The position numbers and the translations under genes are program-made. DNA of 15,700 nucleotides from positions 1-15,700 of the forward strand of contig JACDAW010000352.1 of assembly GCA_013695245.1 (NCBI GenBank). Direction: 5' to 3'. Source of the stretch: Pyrinomonadaceae bacterium (GTDB lineage Bacteria; Acidobacteriota; Blastocatellia; Pyrinomonadales; Pyrinomonadaceae). A model generated the notes under the pieces. It was given only the letters and a program-made list of their open reading frames with translations, was not told the DNA's origin and made no database searches. This document shows, one piece after another, positions 1 through 7,080 of the stretch (within the stretch, counting starts at the first letter, position 1; each line of letters opens with the position of its first letter).

Positions 1-225
1 GCCAAACGCAGACCAAGAGCCAGCCGTTGACTCCACCGAACAGCGTCCGCCTAAGACCACCATGCCTAATTCACACGCGCCCGTCGCACTCGAAAACTTA
101 TCCCCACGCAATATCTTCCGCACGCGAAACGTCAAATATTCAAACCCTGCAGACTCCGGCGTAACGACCAGCGTTTCCCCCGACGAATCCAAGGGGGAGT
201 CTGGTTTGATCAGTAAATCTTTCAT
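1..225 (-). CDS. iolB: 5-deoxy-glucuronate isomerase IolB, N-terminal 75 residues (runs off left edge)
   Basis: The minus strand is open from an ATG at 225 to base 1, exactly 75 codons with no stop. The peptide starts MKDLLIKP and continues with VTPESAGFEYLTF and a later GMVVLGG stretch, which fit the N-terminus of IolB (M-x-x-LL-x-KP, then TPESAGW/F-x-Y and a cupin-type VxLxG strand). IolB isomerises 5-deoxy-glucuronate to 5-dehydro-2-deoxy-gluconate in cytoplasmic myo-inositol catabolism. About 190 residues, including the metal-binding cupin core, lie outside the window. An in-frame ATG at 237 is an alternative start with AAGGA seven bases upstream; 225 is preferred because it gives the family-like N-terminus and has GAGGA five bases upstream. 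The gene follows the lacI-type gene by 31 bp on the same strand, so co-transcription is likely. The plus-strand frame over this stretch is also open but is a shadow. Confidence 0.85.
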   Translation of the reverse strand, partial: MKDLLIKPDSPLDSSGETLVVTPESAGFEYLTFRVRKILRGDKFSSATGACELGMVVLGGRCSVESTAGSWSAFG

Positions 226-256
226 CGAGTTCCTCATCAATGATTCCTTATGCGTC

Positions 257-1273
257 TCAGGATTTCGGCGGGGCCGTTGATTCACGTATGATCAATTCTC
301 CGTCCACCTTGAGGTTGGCTTTAATATCAACGCCGGAGATGAGCTTGAGCATCGTTTCCATCGCCATGCGCCCCATTTGCTGTTTCGGCTGGCCTACTGT
401 AGTAAGCAGGGGATAGGTGTAAGAGGCAATGGAAAGATCATCGAATCCGACAAGCGAGATGTCGTCGGGGACATTGATCCCGTGCCCATACAACGTGCGT
501 AAAGCGCCCAACGCTGACATATCGTTATAGCAAAAAACGGCTGTCGGGGGCATGGGGAGCGCTAAAAGCTGCTCCATCGCTTGCCTGCCTCCCTCCGGCT
601 TACCATCGCCGTGAACAACCAGTTCCGGTAGGAACGGATAACCCGCGCGGTCCAGCGCCTGCCGATAGCCTGCAAAGCGTTCGGTATCGGACTGAAAGCC
701 GGACTGGTCGCCGATGTAAGCGATCCGTCTGTGACCGAGTCCGATCAAATGTTTCATCACCTGAGTGCTAGCTTTGATATTGTCAATCATCACCGAATAG
801 ATGAACTCATCCGGCTCATCCGGGTGCTGATTATTAATGAGCACAATCGGAACTTTTAACTGGCTCAGCAACGGCACATAAAGAGCGCCGACACGCGACG
901 CGGTGACGAGAATTCCATCAACACGCCGCTCGTGAAAAGAGTGTACGACTTTTACTTCACGGTCTGGATTGGCATTGGAGTTTGCGAGGAAGACTGAATA
1001 GCCGTGATCGTTGGCCGTCTCTTCAATGCCGCTGACGACATCGGCGATGAACGGATCGGCAATGGTAGTTACGACTACGCCGATTGTTTTCGTCTTTTTA
1101 GTTGCGAGGCTGCGGGCAATAGCGCTCGGACGATAGCCTAGGCTCGCGGCTATTTGGCGAATCCGCTCAGCCGTTTCACTCTTAACAAGTGGGCTGTGGC
1201 TTAACGCCCGTGAGACGGTCGGGTGTGAAACATTGGCTGCCCGCGCGATATCTTTGATTGATACTTGTTGCAT
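257..1273 (-). CDS. LacI-family transcriptional regulator
   Basis: This 338-residue protein has the full LacI/GalR layout. An N-terminal helix-turn-helix (about residues 5-25, SIKDIARAANVSHPTVSRAL) is followed by the second headpiece helices, the hinge helix (about 50-58, PSAIARSLA), and a periplasmic-binding-protein-like effector domain beginning TIGVVVTTIADPF near residue 63 and ending DDLSIASY-x-x-PLLTTV-x-QP. The effector is normally a sugar or polyol. iolB lies 31 bp downstream in the same direction and a secreted alpha-mannosidase gene is divergent, so inositol or a mannose-related sugar is a reasonable guess; the sequence does not decide. The start ATG has only a distant AAGG upstream, so translation may be weak, as is usual for repressors. 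Autoregulation is plausible because a palindromic operator candidate lies about 95 bp upstream (1368-1381). Confidence 0.93.
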   Translation of the reverse strand: MQQVSIKDIARAANVSHPTVSRALSHSPLVKSETAERIRQIAASLGYRPSAIARSLATKKTKTIGVVVTTIADPFIADVVSGIEETANDHGYSVFLANSNANPDREVKVVHSFHERRVDGILVTASRVGALYVPLLSQLKVPIVLINNQHPDEPDEFIYSVMIDNIKASTQVMKHLIGLGHRRIAYIGDQSGFQSDTERFAGYRQALDRAGYPFLPELVVHGDGKPEGGRQAMEQLLALPMPPTAVFCYNDMSALGALRTLYGHGINVPDDISLVGFDDLSIASYTYPLLTTVGQPKQQMGRMAMETMLKLISGVDIKANLKVDGELIIRESTAPPKS

Positions 1274-1367
1274 CTCAAACTACAACCTTATGTAATCAAC
1301 TAAAAATGGCCGCGAGAAGAGACGATGATGAATTACTGGGAATCGCGTGTCCTCTTCAAGAAGGGGA

Positions 1368-1381
1368 TGCACACGTGTTCA
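1368..1381. promoter_or_regulatory. Candidate LacI-family operator (palindrome with central CG)
   Basis: TGCACACGTGTTCA is palindromic at six of seven base pairs, with a perfect 8-bp core ACACGTGT. A TG...CG...CA layout with central CG over about 14 bp is the known shape of LacI-family operators such as CcpA and PurR sites. It lies between lacI and its divergent neighbour. Binding by the LacI-type protein at 257-1273 is an inference; E-box-like CACGTG cores also occur by chance. Confidence 0.45.
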
Positions 1382-1413
1382 AAAGATTGAAAATATAAAG
1401 CAGCTCTTATTGC

Positions 1414-1425
1414 TGCTCGACAAAA
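1414..1425 (+). repeat. 12-bp direct repeat, copy 1 of 2 (copy 2 at 1794-1805)
   Basis: TGCTCGACAAAA occurs at 1414-1425 and again at 1794-1805, both within the spacer upstream of GH92. Copy 2 overlaps the possible -35 region of the GH92 promoter. It could be a paired activator or repressor site, or coincidence; two copies of a 12-mer in 550 bp is unlikely by chance in random sequence. Confidence 0.4.
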
Positions 1426-1792
1426 ACTTTGGGAAGGACCAGAAAAGGTAAGCTTCCTACCCTGTCATGCTATGGGCGATAAATCTACCCCCTGAACGCC
1501 GTCCTGTCAAGAGTTTGAAATGCTACCATCAAAAATCTACTCGAAACTGGATTGGTTATCTCGCACATTTGCTGATGGCATTGGTGGTGATGTTGACAAA
1601 CGATCTTAGCTTCACCCGCGATCTCGATGCTCCTAGCTAAAAGGCACAAAATGGATTGTAAAATCAGAGCATCATGCATCGAACAAACTACAACTTTAGC
1701 AACGCGCTACACCAGAAGTGCGGCAGAGGCCACCAATACAACAACGGTTGCCGCCTCGCCGATTGATTCATAAGGTGAACACATTAAAGAAG

Positions 1793-1820
1793 TTGCTCGA
1801 CAAAAGATAGATTGTACGAT
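1793..1820 (+). promoter_or_regulatory. Possible promoter of the GH92 gene
   Basis: TTGCTC (1793-1798) and TACGAT (1815-1820) are separated by 16 bases. The -10 fits TAxxAT well; the -35 shares only TTG with the consensus. Transcription would begin near 1827, downstream of the ATG at 1824 but upstream of the better-supported start at 1875. Prediction by eye only. Confidence 0.25.
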
Positions 1821-1860
1821 TAAATGTCAGTCCGTCAGTCAACTCCTATCTTGCCGGATC

Positions 1861-1866
1861 AGGTGA
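1861..1866 (+). promoter_or_regulatory. Ribosome binding site deciding the GH92 start
   Basis: AGGTGA lies eight bases before the ATG at 1875. The in-frame ATG at 1824 has no such site. The 1875 start also puts a standard signal peptide at the N-terminus, whereas the 1824 start would add 17 residues before it. Confidence 0.6.
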
Positions 1867-1874
1867 ATATAGTC

Positions 1875-4154
1875 ATGGCAACTGTTGTTAAATCTAAACC
1901 GGCGTCTTTCGTCTCAGCACTCCTCATGATGTGTTTCGCTTTTAATCTCAGTGGGGCACTGAATGCTTTGGGTCAAGAGCCGATTGATGATGTCAGTCCG
2001 ATGATCGGCACAACAGGCCCGACTGAAAACGACTATGGCGGGATGATCCCGGGTGTCGCCACGCCCTTCGGCATGACGCACTGGACGGCTATGACCCGCG
2101 AGAACAAAATCAGCGTCTGCCCATACAATTACAAAGACACGACGATACAGGGTTTCCTCGGCACCCATCAGCCTGCGATCTGGATGGGCGACTACGGACA
2201 GATTAGTTTAATGGCCCACACCGGAGAATTGAAGACCGCGAAGAAATTACCCTTTCGCCATCAAGATGAAATCTCCGCGCCCAACTACTACGCCGTCAAG
2301 ATGGACGACGGGGGCAAACCGCTCAAAGCCGAGTTGACTGCGACGACCCGCGCCGGGTTCCTGCGGTTTACATTTCCCGCATCGCGCGCTTCCCATATCG
2401 TCGTCACTGCCGGTCGTTCCCAGCAAGTCAAGGGCTTTGTCCAGATCAATCCGAACGAGCGAGAGATTGTTGGCTACAACCCGGATCGGATGTCTGCCCA
2501 TCTAGGCCCGCCATTGCCCAACTTCAAGGGCTATTTTGTCATCCAGTTCAGCAAGCCTTTTACGTCCTTCGGGACGTGGGAAGACGATGATATTCATAGC
2601 GGGCGCAGCCAACAGAGCGGTCATCGAATGGGCGGTTACGCGAGTTTTCCGACGACACAAGGAGAAATAGTCGAGGTCAAGATAGGGACATCTTTCATCA
2701 GCATCGAGCAAGCCAGAGACAACTTAAAGAGAGAGATTCCCGATTGGAACTTCGACCGGGTGAAAGCGCAAGGCCGTCGCACTTGGAACGAGGCGCTCGG
2801 CCGGATCAGAGTTCAGGGCGGCTCTCAAGATGATAGGGTCAACTTCTACACCGCGATGTATCACACTCTGTTATTTCCAAGAATCTTCTCAGAGTATGGA
2901 CGATACTACAGCGCCTTTGATGACCGCGTACACAACGGCGTCTCTTACAACGACTATTCGCTCTGGGATACCTTCAGAGCCGAACACCCGCTGCTTCTAT
3001 TGACCCAACCTGACAAGGTCCCGGATATGATCACCTCTCTACTGCAAATGTATGATGAGGGCGGCTGGATGCCGATGTGGCCCAACCCTACCTATTCCAA
3101 CATCATGATCGGCACACACGCCGACAGCGTCATTGCCGATGCTTATGTGAAAGGGTTCAGAGCTTTCGATCTCAATAAGGCTTACGCGGCAATGTACAAG
3201 AATGCTATGACGCCGCCAGATGGAGATGCCACAAATAGGTGGCTTGATCGCGCGCCATGGACGGCATTTGAAGCCAGAGGTGGGCTGACATGGTACAAGT
3301 CTCTCGGTTACGTTCCGCAAGACAAAACGGACGAATCTGTTTCCCGCACGCTTGAATTCGCCTACGACGATTTCTGCGTCGCGCAGATCGCTCAAGCCGT
3401 GGGTAAGACGAACGACTATGAGTTGTTGATGAAGAGAAGCCGGAACTATAAGAATCTGTACGACCCGGCGGTGGGCTTCATGCGACCGAGAAAGTCTGAC
3501 GGGACTTGGGCCGAGGAGAGTTGGGCTTCGCGCGAAGAGAGACCGCCCGGATTCACCGAAGGCAGTCCATGGACATATCTGTTCTGCGTGATGCAAGACG
3601 TTCCCGGCATGATTGCTCTGATGGGCGGCGAGCGGCGATTCAACGCCAAGTTGGATGAGAACTTCTCCGGCGGCCATTACAGACACGGCAACGAACCCGG
3701 TCATCACTACACCTATCTCTATGACTATAGCGGCCAACCATGGAAGACTCAGGAGAGAGTGAGAGAGGCGCTGCTTGCGAATTATCAGAACGCACCGGAT
3801 GGACTAAGCGGCAATGACGACTGTGGGCAAATGTCTGCATGGTACATTTTCAGCGCCCTTGGGTTCTATCCCGTAACGCCCGGTAGTACGCTCTACGCTA
3901 TCGGCAGTCCTCTTTTTGAGAGAGCTACTATCATGCTGAAAGGGGGGCCGTACAAGAAAGGACCCTTTACGGTCGTTGCGAGGAATCAATCGCGGAAGAA
4001 CAAATATATTCAGTCTGCGACGCTAAACGGGAAGCCGTTGAATGAACCGTTCATCAGACACGCTGATATTGCCGATGGCTCGACACTCATCTTTGTCATG
4101 GGCGCACAACCAAATAAGAAATGGGGGCAAGGAAGAGCCGCGTTACGCAAATAG
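1875..4154 (+). CDS. Secreted GH92 family alpha-mannosidase
   Basis: A 759-residue protein of usual GH92 length (776 if the ATG at 1824 is used). GH92 enzymes are calcium-dependent, inverting exo-alpha-mannosidases, most often acting on alpha-1,2, -1,3 or -1,4 mannosides of N-glycans or yeast mannan. Residues 1-33 form a signal peptide (KSK, then a hydrophobic stretch, probable cleavage after ALG), so it is exported. The mature start DDVSPMIGTTG and PGVATPFGMT matches the family N-terminus. Further signatures are SLWDTFRAEHPLL, the GNEPGHH block with the expected acid Glu near 607, and GNDDCGQMSAWYIFSALGFYP with the base Asp pair at 648/649. All key residues are present and the frame is intact. 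It is divergent from the LacI-type regulator. Linkage specificity cannot be read from the sequence. Confidence 0.95.
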   Translation: MATVVKSKPASFVSALLMMCFAFNLSGALNALGQEPIDDVSPMIGTTGPTENDYGGMIPGVATPFGMTHWTAMTRENKISVCPYNYKDTTIQGFLGTHQPAIWMGDYGQISLMAHTGELKTAKKLPFRHQDEISAPNYYAVKMDDGGKPLKAELTATTRAGFLRFTFPASRASHIVVTAGRSQQVKGFVQINPNEREIVGYNPDRMSAHLGPPLPNFKGYFVIQFSKPFTSFGTWEDDDIHSGRSQQSGHRMGGYASFPTTQGEIVEVKIGTSFISIEQARDNLKREIPDWNFDRVKAQGRRTWNEALGRIRVQGGSQDDRVNFYTAMYHTLLFPRIFSEYGRYYSAFDDRVHNGVSYNDYSLWDTFRAEHPLLLLTQPDKVPDMITSLLQMYDEGGWMPMWPNPTYSNIMIGTHADSVIADAYVKGFRAFDLNKAYAAMYKNAMTPPDGDATNRWLDRAPWTAFEARGGLTWYKSLGYVPQDKTDESVSRTLEFAYDDFCVAQIAQAVGKTNDYELLMKRSRNYKNLYDPAVGFMRPRKSDGTWAEESWASREERPPGFTEGSPWTYLFCVMQDVPGMIALMGGERRFNAKLDENFSGGHYRHGNEPGHHYTYLYDYSGQPWKTQERVREALLANYQNAPDGLSGNDDCGQMSAWYIFSALGFYPVTPGSTLYAIGSPLFERATIMLKGGPYKKGPFTVVARNQSRKNKYIQSATLNGKPLNEPFIRHADIADGSTLIFVMGAQPNKKWGQGRAALRK

Positions 4155-4497
4155 TCAGATCATTCAGCCTGCGCTTCGCCGTCGCGCAACGCTTGTGTCA
4201 TGGCGATGTAATACCTGATAAAGACTCAGTTCCGCACTCGTGCGCGCATGTGACCAAGCAAGTTCCTGCGCGAGCAATGAAGCGGCACGTGCTGCCGTGT
4301 TGTGTCCCTGATCCTTACTGAATCCGAGCAGCGTGCGGCGAAAGAGGTTCGCGCAAACGCTCGCTTGAAGCGGCGAGTTAGATGGCCTCGCTCGCGCGGC
4401 TACCGTCCGGTTGGCACAAAGCCGTCGAGCGCACGTTGAACCGGCTTGACGCTGAAAACAAGTAACGCGCTGCGCATGAAGGAGGGCGCAACGGCTT
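4155..4497. other. Gene-poor stretch between GH92 and GDPD, possibly degenerate or repeated DNA
   Basis: 343 bp with no recognisable gene. A minus-strand frame is open across it and into the GDPD gene, and a plus-strand frame is open for about 45 codons (near 4300-4437, peptide with ESEQRAAKEVRANARLKRR), but neither resembles a family I know. Short inverted repeats are visible: CCGGTT/AACCGG (4407-4412/4439-4444), AAGCCG/CGGCTT (4419-4424/4442-4447) and an imperfect hairpin ending GGCGAGTT near 4357-4380. No T-rich terminator follows GH92. AGGAGG near 4479-4486 lies about 12 bases before the GDPD start. Confidence 0.4.
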
Positions 4498-5484
4498 ATG
4501 ACACTTGCCCGCAGAGGTTTCTTAAAACTTTTCGGCTCAAGCATCGGAATCATCGCCGCCGAAACCTTGTCATCCGCACATGCGCAACGCAAAGCGAATT
4601 CCAAAGTTTCGCCGATTGCGCGAAAAATTCTCGTCGCGCATCGCGGCGCATCTGCTTATGCGCCCGAACACACGCTCGAATCTTATAGTTTAGCCATCAA
4701 ACAAGGCGCGGATTTCGTCGAGCAGGATTTACAAATCACAAAAGACGGCGTGCTCGTTTGCCTGCACGACCTCACGCTTGAACGCACAACGAATGTTAAG
4801 GAAGTTTTCCCGACACGCTTTCGTGAAGAGAAGGATGCAAGCAACAGCGTCATACGACGCTGGGATGTCTCTGATTTCACCTTACATGAAATCAAACAAC
4901 TCGACGCCGGTTCATGGTTTGATCCTAAATTCAAAGGCGCGCGCGTCCCGACGTTTCAGGAAGCGATTGATCTCGTTCGCGGCAAAGCCGGACTCTATCC
5001 CGAAACCAAAGCTCCCGAAGTCTATGGCGGGCGCGGTTTTGACATGGAGCGTCTGGTGCTCGACGCACTAAAAAAGAATCGTCTCGATAAGCCGTCGCAC
5101 GCCGCGCGTCACACGCCCGTCATCATTCAATCCTTCAGCCCCGAAAGTTTGAGGAAATTATCCGCCACGCTTAAAACGAAAGTCCCGTTGGTCTTACTTG
5201 TCGGTGAGGAAAACCGCGCGCGTTGGCTGACGAAGGAAGGACTCATGGAGGCGAAACAATTCTCCATCGGCGTTGCTCCGGCGAAAGCTCTGCTCAACAA
5301 AGACTTGGTCATGCAAGCTCATGCTCTCGGTTTAAGCGTTACTCCTTACACCTTCCGCTCACGCAACACGGGACGCTTCAAAACCGTGCGCGAAGAGATG
5401 AGCTACTATTTATACGGCTTGGGTGTTGACGCCCTGTTCACTGACAACCCGGATTTGTTTCCGCGTGCACCGACAAACGACTGA
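4498..5484 (+). CDS. Tat-exported glycerophosphodiester phosphodiesterase (GlpQ type)
   Basis: A 328-residue GDPD-family TIM-barrel enzyme that hydrolyses deacylated phospholipids (glycerophosphodiesters) to glycerol-3-phosphate and an alcohol. The N-terminus MTLARRGFLKLFG followed by a hydrophobic stretch and AHAQ is a twin-arginine signal with a cleavage site near residue 29, so the enzyme acts folded outside the cytoplasm. The family core starts HRGASAYAPEHTLESY (catalytic His48, Arg49), then the metal ligands in VEQDLQITKDG (Glu75, Asp77) and the second catalytic His90 in LHD, followed by ERTTNV. A later YPETKAP motif and the C-terminal DALFTDNPDLF are also typical. The Shine-Dalgarno GGAGG is about 12 bases from the ATG, longer than ideal. 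ino1 follows 166 bp downstream on the same strand. Headgroup preference is unknown. Confidence 0.93.
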   Translation: MTLARRGFLKLFGSSIGIIAAETLSSAHAQRKANSKVSPIARKILVAHRGASAYAPEHTLESYSLAIKQGADFVEQDLQITKDGVLVCLHDLTLERTTNVKEVFPTRFREEKDASNSVIRRWDVSDFTLHEIKQLDAGSWFDPKFKGARVPTFQEAIDLVRGKAGLYPETKAPEVYGGRGFDMERLVLDALKKNRLDKPSHAARHTPVIIQSFSPESLRKLSATLKTKVPLVLLVGEENRARWLTKEGLMEAKQFSIGVAPAKALLNKDLVMQAHALGLSVTPYTFRSRNTGRFKTVREEMSYYLYGLGVDALFTDNPDLFPRAPTND

Positions 5485-5498
5485 AGAGATGCGAAGAA

Positions 5499-5654
5499 GT
5501 GCGTGAGTTACTTGTTCGTTTTTATCGCATACCGCACGCTGAAGCTGCTAAAGCGCAAGGTATCGCCGAAACAGAGCAAGAAATGATGAGACGCCTTCAT
5601 CCTTTGTTAAGTAACATCTTCCGGCGAAACCTAGAGCAAAGGAAAATCAGATGA
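5499..5654 (+). CDS. Possible small ORF overlapping the ino1 start (51 codons, GTG start)
   Basis: Between GDPD and ino1 one frame stays open from about 5440 to a TGA at 5652-5654, which overlaps the ino1 ATG (ATGA at 5651-5654). From a GTG at 5499 it would encode a basic, helix-prone peptide with RELLVRFYRIPHAEAAKAQ near the start and LHPLLSNIFRRN near the end. The 4-base overlap is typical of coupled genes. Against it: no strong ribosome site before the GTG, third codon positions less GC-rich than in ino1, and no family I recognise. It may be a leader, the remnant of a decayed gene, or chance. Confidence 0.25.
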   Translation: MRELLVRFYRIPHAEAAKAQGIAETEQEMMRRLHPLLSNIFRRNLEQRKIR

Positions 5655-6970
5655 CTAACGAAGGTATGACGGAAATCGCTCCGGCGAAAGGAAAACTCGG
5701 CGTGCTGCTCGTCGGGCTTGGAGCCGTGAGCACGACGTTTGTGGCGGGCGTCGAAGCGATCAAGAAAGGCTTGGCCGAACCCATCGGCAGCCTCACGCAG
5801 ATGGGCACCATTCGACTTGGAAAACGCACGGACAACAACGTGCCGAAGATTAAAGACTTCGTGCCACTCGCGGACTTAAACGATCTCGTTTTCGGCGCGT
5901 GGGACATCTTCCCCGAATCCGCATATGAAGCCGCGCTTCACGCCGGAGTTTTAGAAAAGGGGTTGCTCGCGCAGCTTCGCGCCCCGTTGCAAAAGCTAAA
6001 GCCGATGAGCGCCGTCTTTGATAATCATTATGTGAAGCGTCTGAATGGCACGAACGTCAAAGAGGCGGCGAACAAGATGGAGTTAGCCGAGCAATTGATC
6101 GAAGAGATCGCCGATTTCAAAAAACGCAACAAGTGTTCGCGCCTTGTGATGATCTGGGCGGCTTCGACCGAGATTTTCATGAAGCAGCACGCTGTGCATT
6201 GCAATCTCGAATCGTTTGAGAAAGCTCTGCGCGAGAATCACAGATCAATTGCGCCTTCGATGATCTACGCTTACGCGGCGCTTAAGAGCGGCATTCCCTT
6301 CGCTAATGGCGCGCCGAATTTGACGGTTGACATTCCGGCGCTCAGGGATTTGGCGGAAGAAAACAATGCTCCGGTTTGCGGCAAAGATTTTAAGACGGGG
6401 CAGACGATGATGAAAACCATTCTCGCGCCCGGTTTGAAATCGCGTATGCTCGGTTTGCACGGCTGGTATTCGACAAACATTTTAGGAAACCGCGACGGCG
6501 AAGTTTTAGACGATCCCGAATCGTTTAAGACGAAAGAGGAATCAAAGCTCTCAGTGCTCGAATATATTCTACAACCGGAAGTCTATCCTGAACTCTACAA
6601 AGATTTCTCGCACGTCGTCCGCATCAACTACTATCCGCCGCGCGGCGACAACAAAGAGGGTTGGGACAACATTGACATCTTCGGTTGGCTCGGCTACCCG
6701 ATGCAGATCAAGATCGATTTTCTCTGCCGCGATTCGATCTTGGCTGCTCCCCTTGTGCTCGACCTCGCGCTCTTTCTCGATCTCGCGCAACGTGCCGGAA
6801 TGCGCGGCGTTCAGGAATGGCTTTCGTTCTACTTCAAGTCGCCGATGACCGCGCCAAAGCTTTATCCCGAACACGATCTTTTCATTCAACTGATGAAGCT
6901 TAAGAATACGCTTCGCTATCTGCGCGGCGAAGACTTGATCACGCATCTCGGTCTTGAATACTACGACTGA
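5651..6970 (+). CDS. ino1: Myo-inositol-1-phosphate synthase (inositol-3-phosphate synthase)
   Basis: A 439-residue member of the NAD-dependent MIPS family (EC 5.5.1.4), which cyclises glucose-6-phosphate to inositol phosphate, the first step toward phosphatidylinositol and other inositol compounds. The Rossmann motif GLGAVSTT is at residues 22-29. It is followed by IGSLTQMGTIRLGKR, the LNDLVFGAWDI block, MIWAASTEI, NGAPNLTVDIPAL and the highly conserved active-site block CGKDFKTGQTMMKT with its lysines. Length and order fit the compact bacterial form. AAAGGA seven bases before the ATG at 5651 supports this start; an ATG five codons later is possible. It lies downstream of the GDPD on the same strand and is closed by two hairpins. 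Inositol-degrading iolB lies about 5 kb away, so the genome can both make and break down inositol. Confidence 0.95.
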   Translation: MTNEGMTEIAPAKGKLGVLLVGLGAVSTTFVAGVEAIKKGLAEPIGSLTQMGTIRLGKRTDNNVPKIKDFVPLADLNDLVFGAWDIFPESAYEAALHAGVLEKGLLAQLRAPLQKLKPMSAVFDNHYVKRLNGTNVKEAANKMELAEQLIEEIADFKKRNKCSRLVMIWAASTEIFMKQHAVHCNLESFEKALRENHRSIAPSMIYAYAALKSGIPFANGAPNLTVDIPALRDLAEENNAPVCGKDFKTGQTMMKTILAPGLKSRMLGLHGWYSTNILGNRDGEVLDDPESFKTKEESKLSVLEYILQPEVYPELYKDFSHVVRINYYPPRGDNKEGWDNIDIFGWLGYPMQIKIDFLCRDSILAAPLVLDLALFLDLAQRAGMRGVQEWLSFYFKSPMTAPKLYPEHDLFIQLMKLKNTLRYLRGEDLITHLGLEYYD

Positions 6971-7001
6971 TCAGTTCTGCATGAGAGAAATTAGTTAGCT
7001 C

Positions 7002-7036
7002 AAGGCGCACGATTAAATTTGTGCGCCTTTCGCTTT
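7002..7036 (+). terminator. Rho-independent terminator of ino1
   Basis: A perfect 9-bp stem AAGGCGCAC/GTGCGCCTT (7002-7010/7021-7029) with a 10-base AT-rich loop is followed by TCGCTTTT. It starts 31 bases after the ino1 stop. Confidence 0.75.
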
Positions 7037-7040
7037 TATT

Positions 7041-7080
7041 AAAGTCGGTGTCAGCTTCGTTTGCCCCCGACTTTCTGTTT
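7041..7080 (+). terminator. Second hairpin downstream of ino1
   Basis: AAAGTCGG/CCGACTTT (7041-7048/7067-7074) form an 8-bp stem around an 18-base loop, followed by CTGTTT. It comes 11 bases after the first stem and is probably a back-up terminator, though the long loop and weak T-run leave doubt. Confidence 0.45.

Larger units (their letters stand above)
1274..1823. other. Divergent intergenic region between the lacI-type gene and the GH92 gene
   Basis: About 550 bp without a credible gene; only short open frames without family resemblance are present. It holds the operator-like palindrome at 1368-1381, one copy of a 12-bp direct repeat at 1414-1425 with a second at 1794-1805, and, at its right end, a possible promoter for GH92. 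Both divergent promoters must lie here, which makes it the likely control point of the left half of the window. Confidence 0.6.

Noticed and set aside
62..280. Plus-strand open frame at the left edge, open from base 2
   Set aside because: It lies antisense to iolB, whose translation shows clear family motifs; the plus-strand peptide has none.
1485..1679. Minus-strand 64-codon frame in the lacI-GH92 spacer
   Set aside because: His/Cys-rich peptide without family features and no ribosome site; treated as chance.
3039..3737. Long minus-strand frame inside GH92
   Set aside because: Shadow of the GH92 reading frame, which has all catalytic motifs; the antisense peptide resembles nothing.
4350..4390. 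GTTAGAT next to an imperfect hairpin, reminiscent of an integron attC site
   Set aside because: No matching RYYYAAC partner at the other end of the hairpin and no integrase or cassette array nearby.
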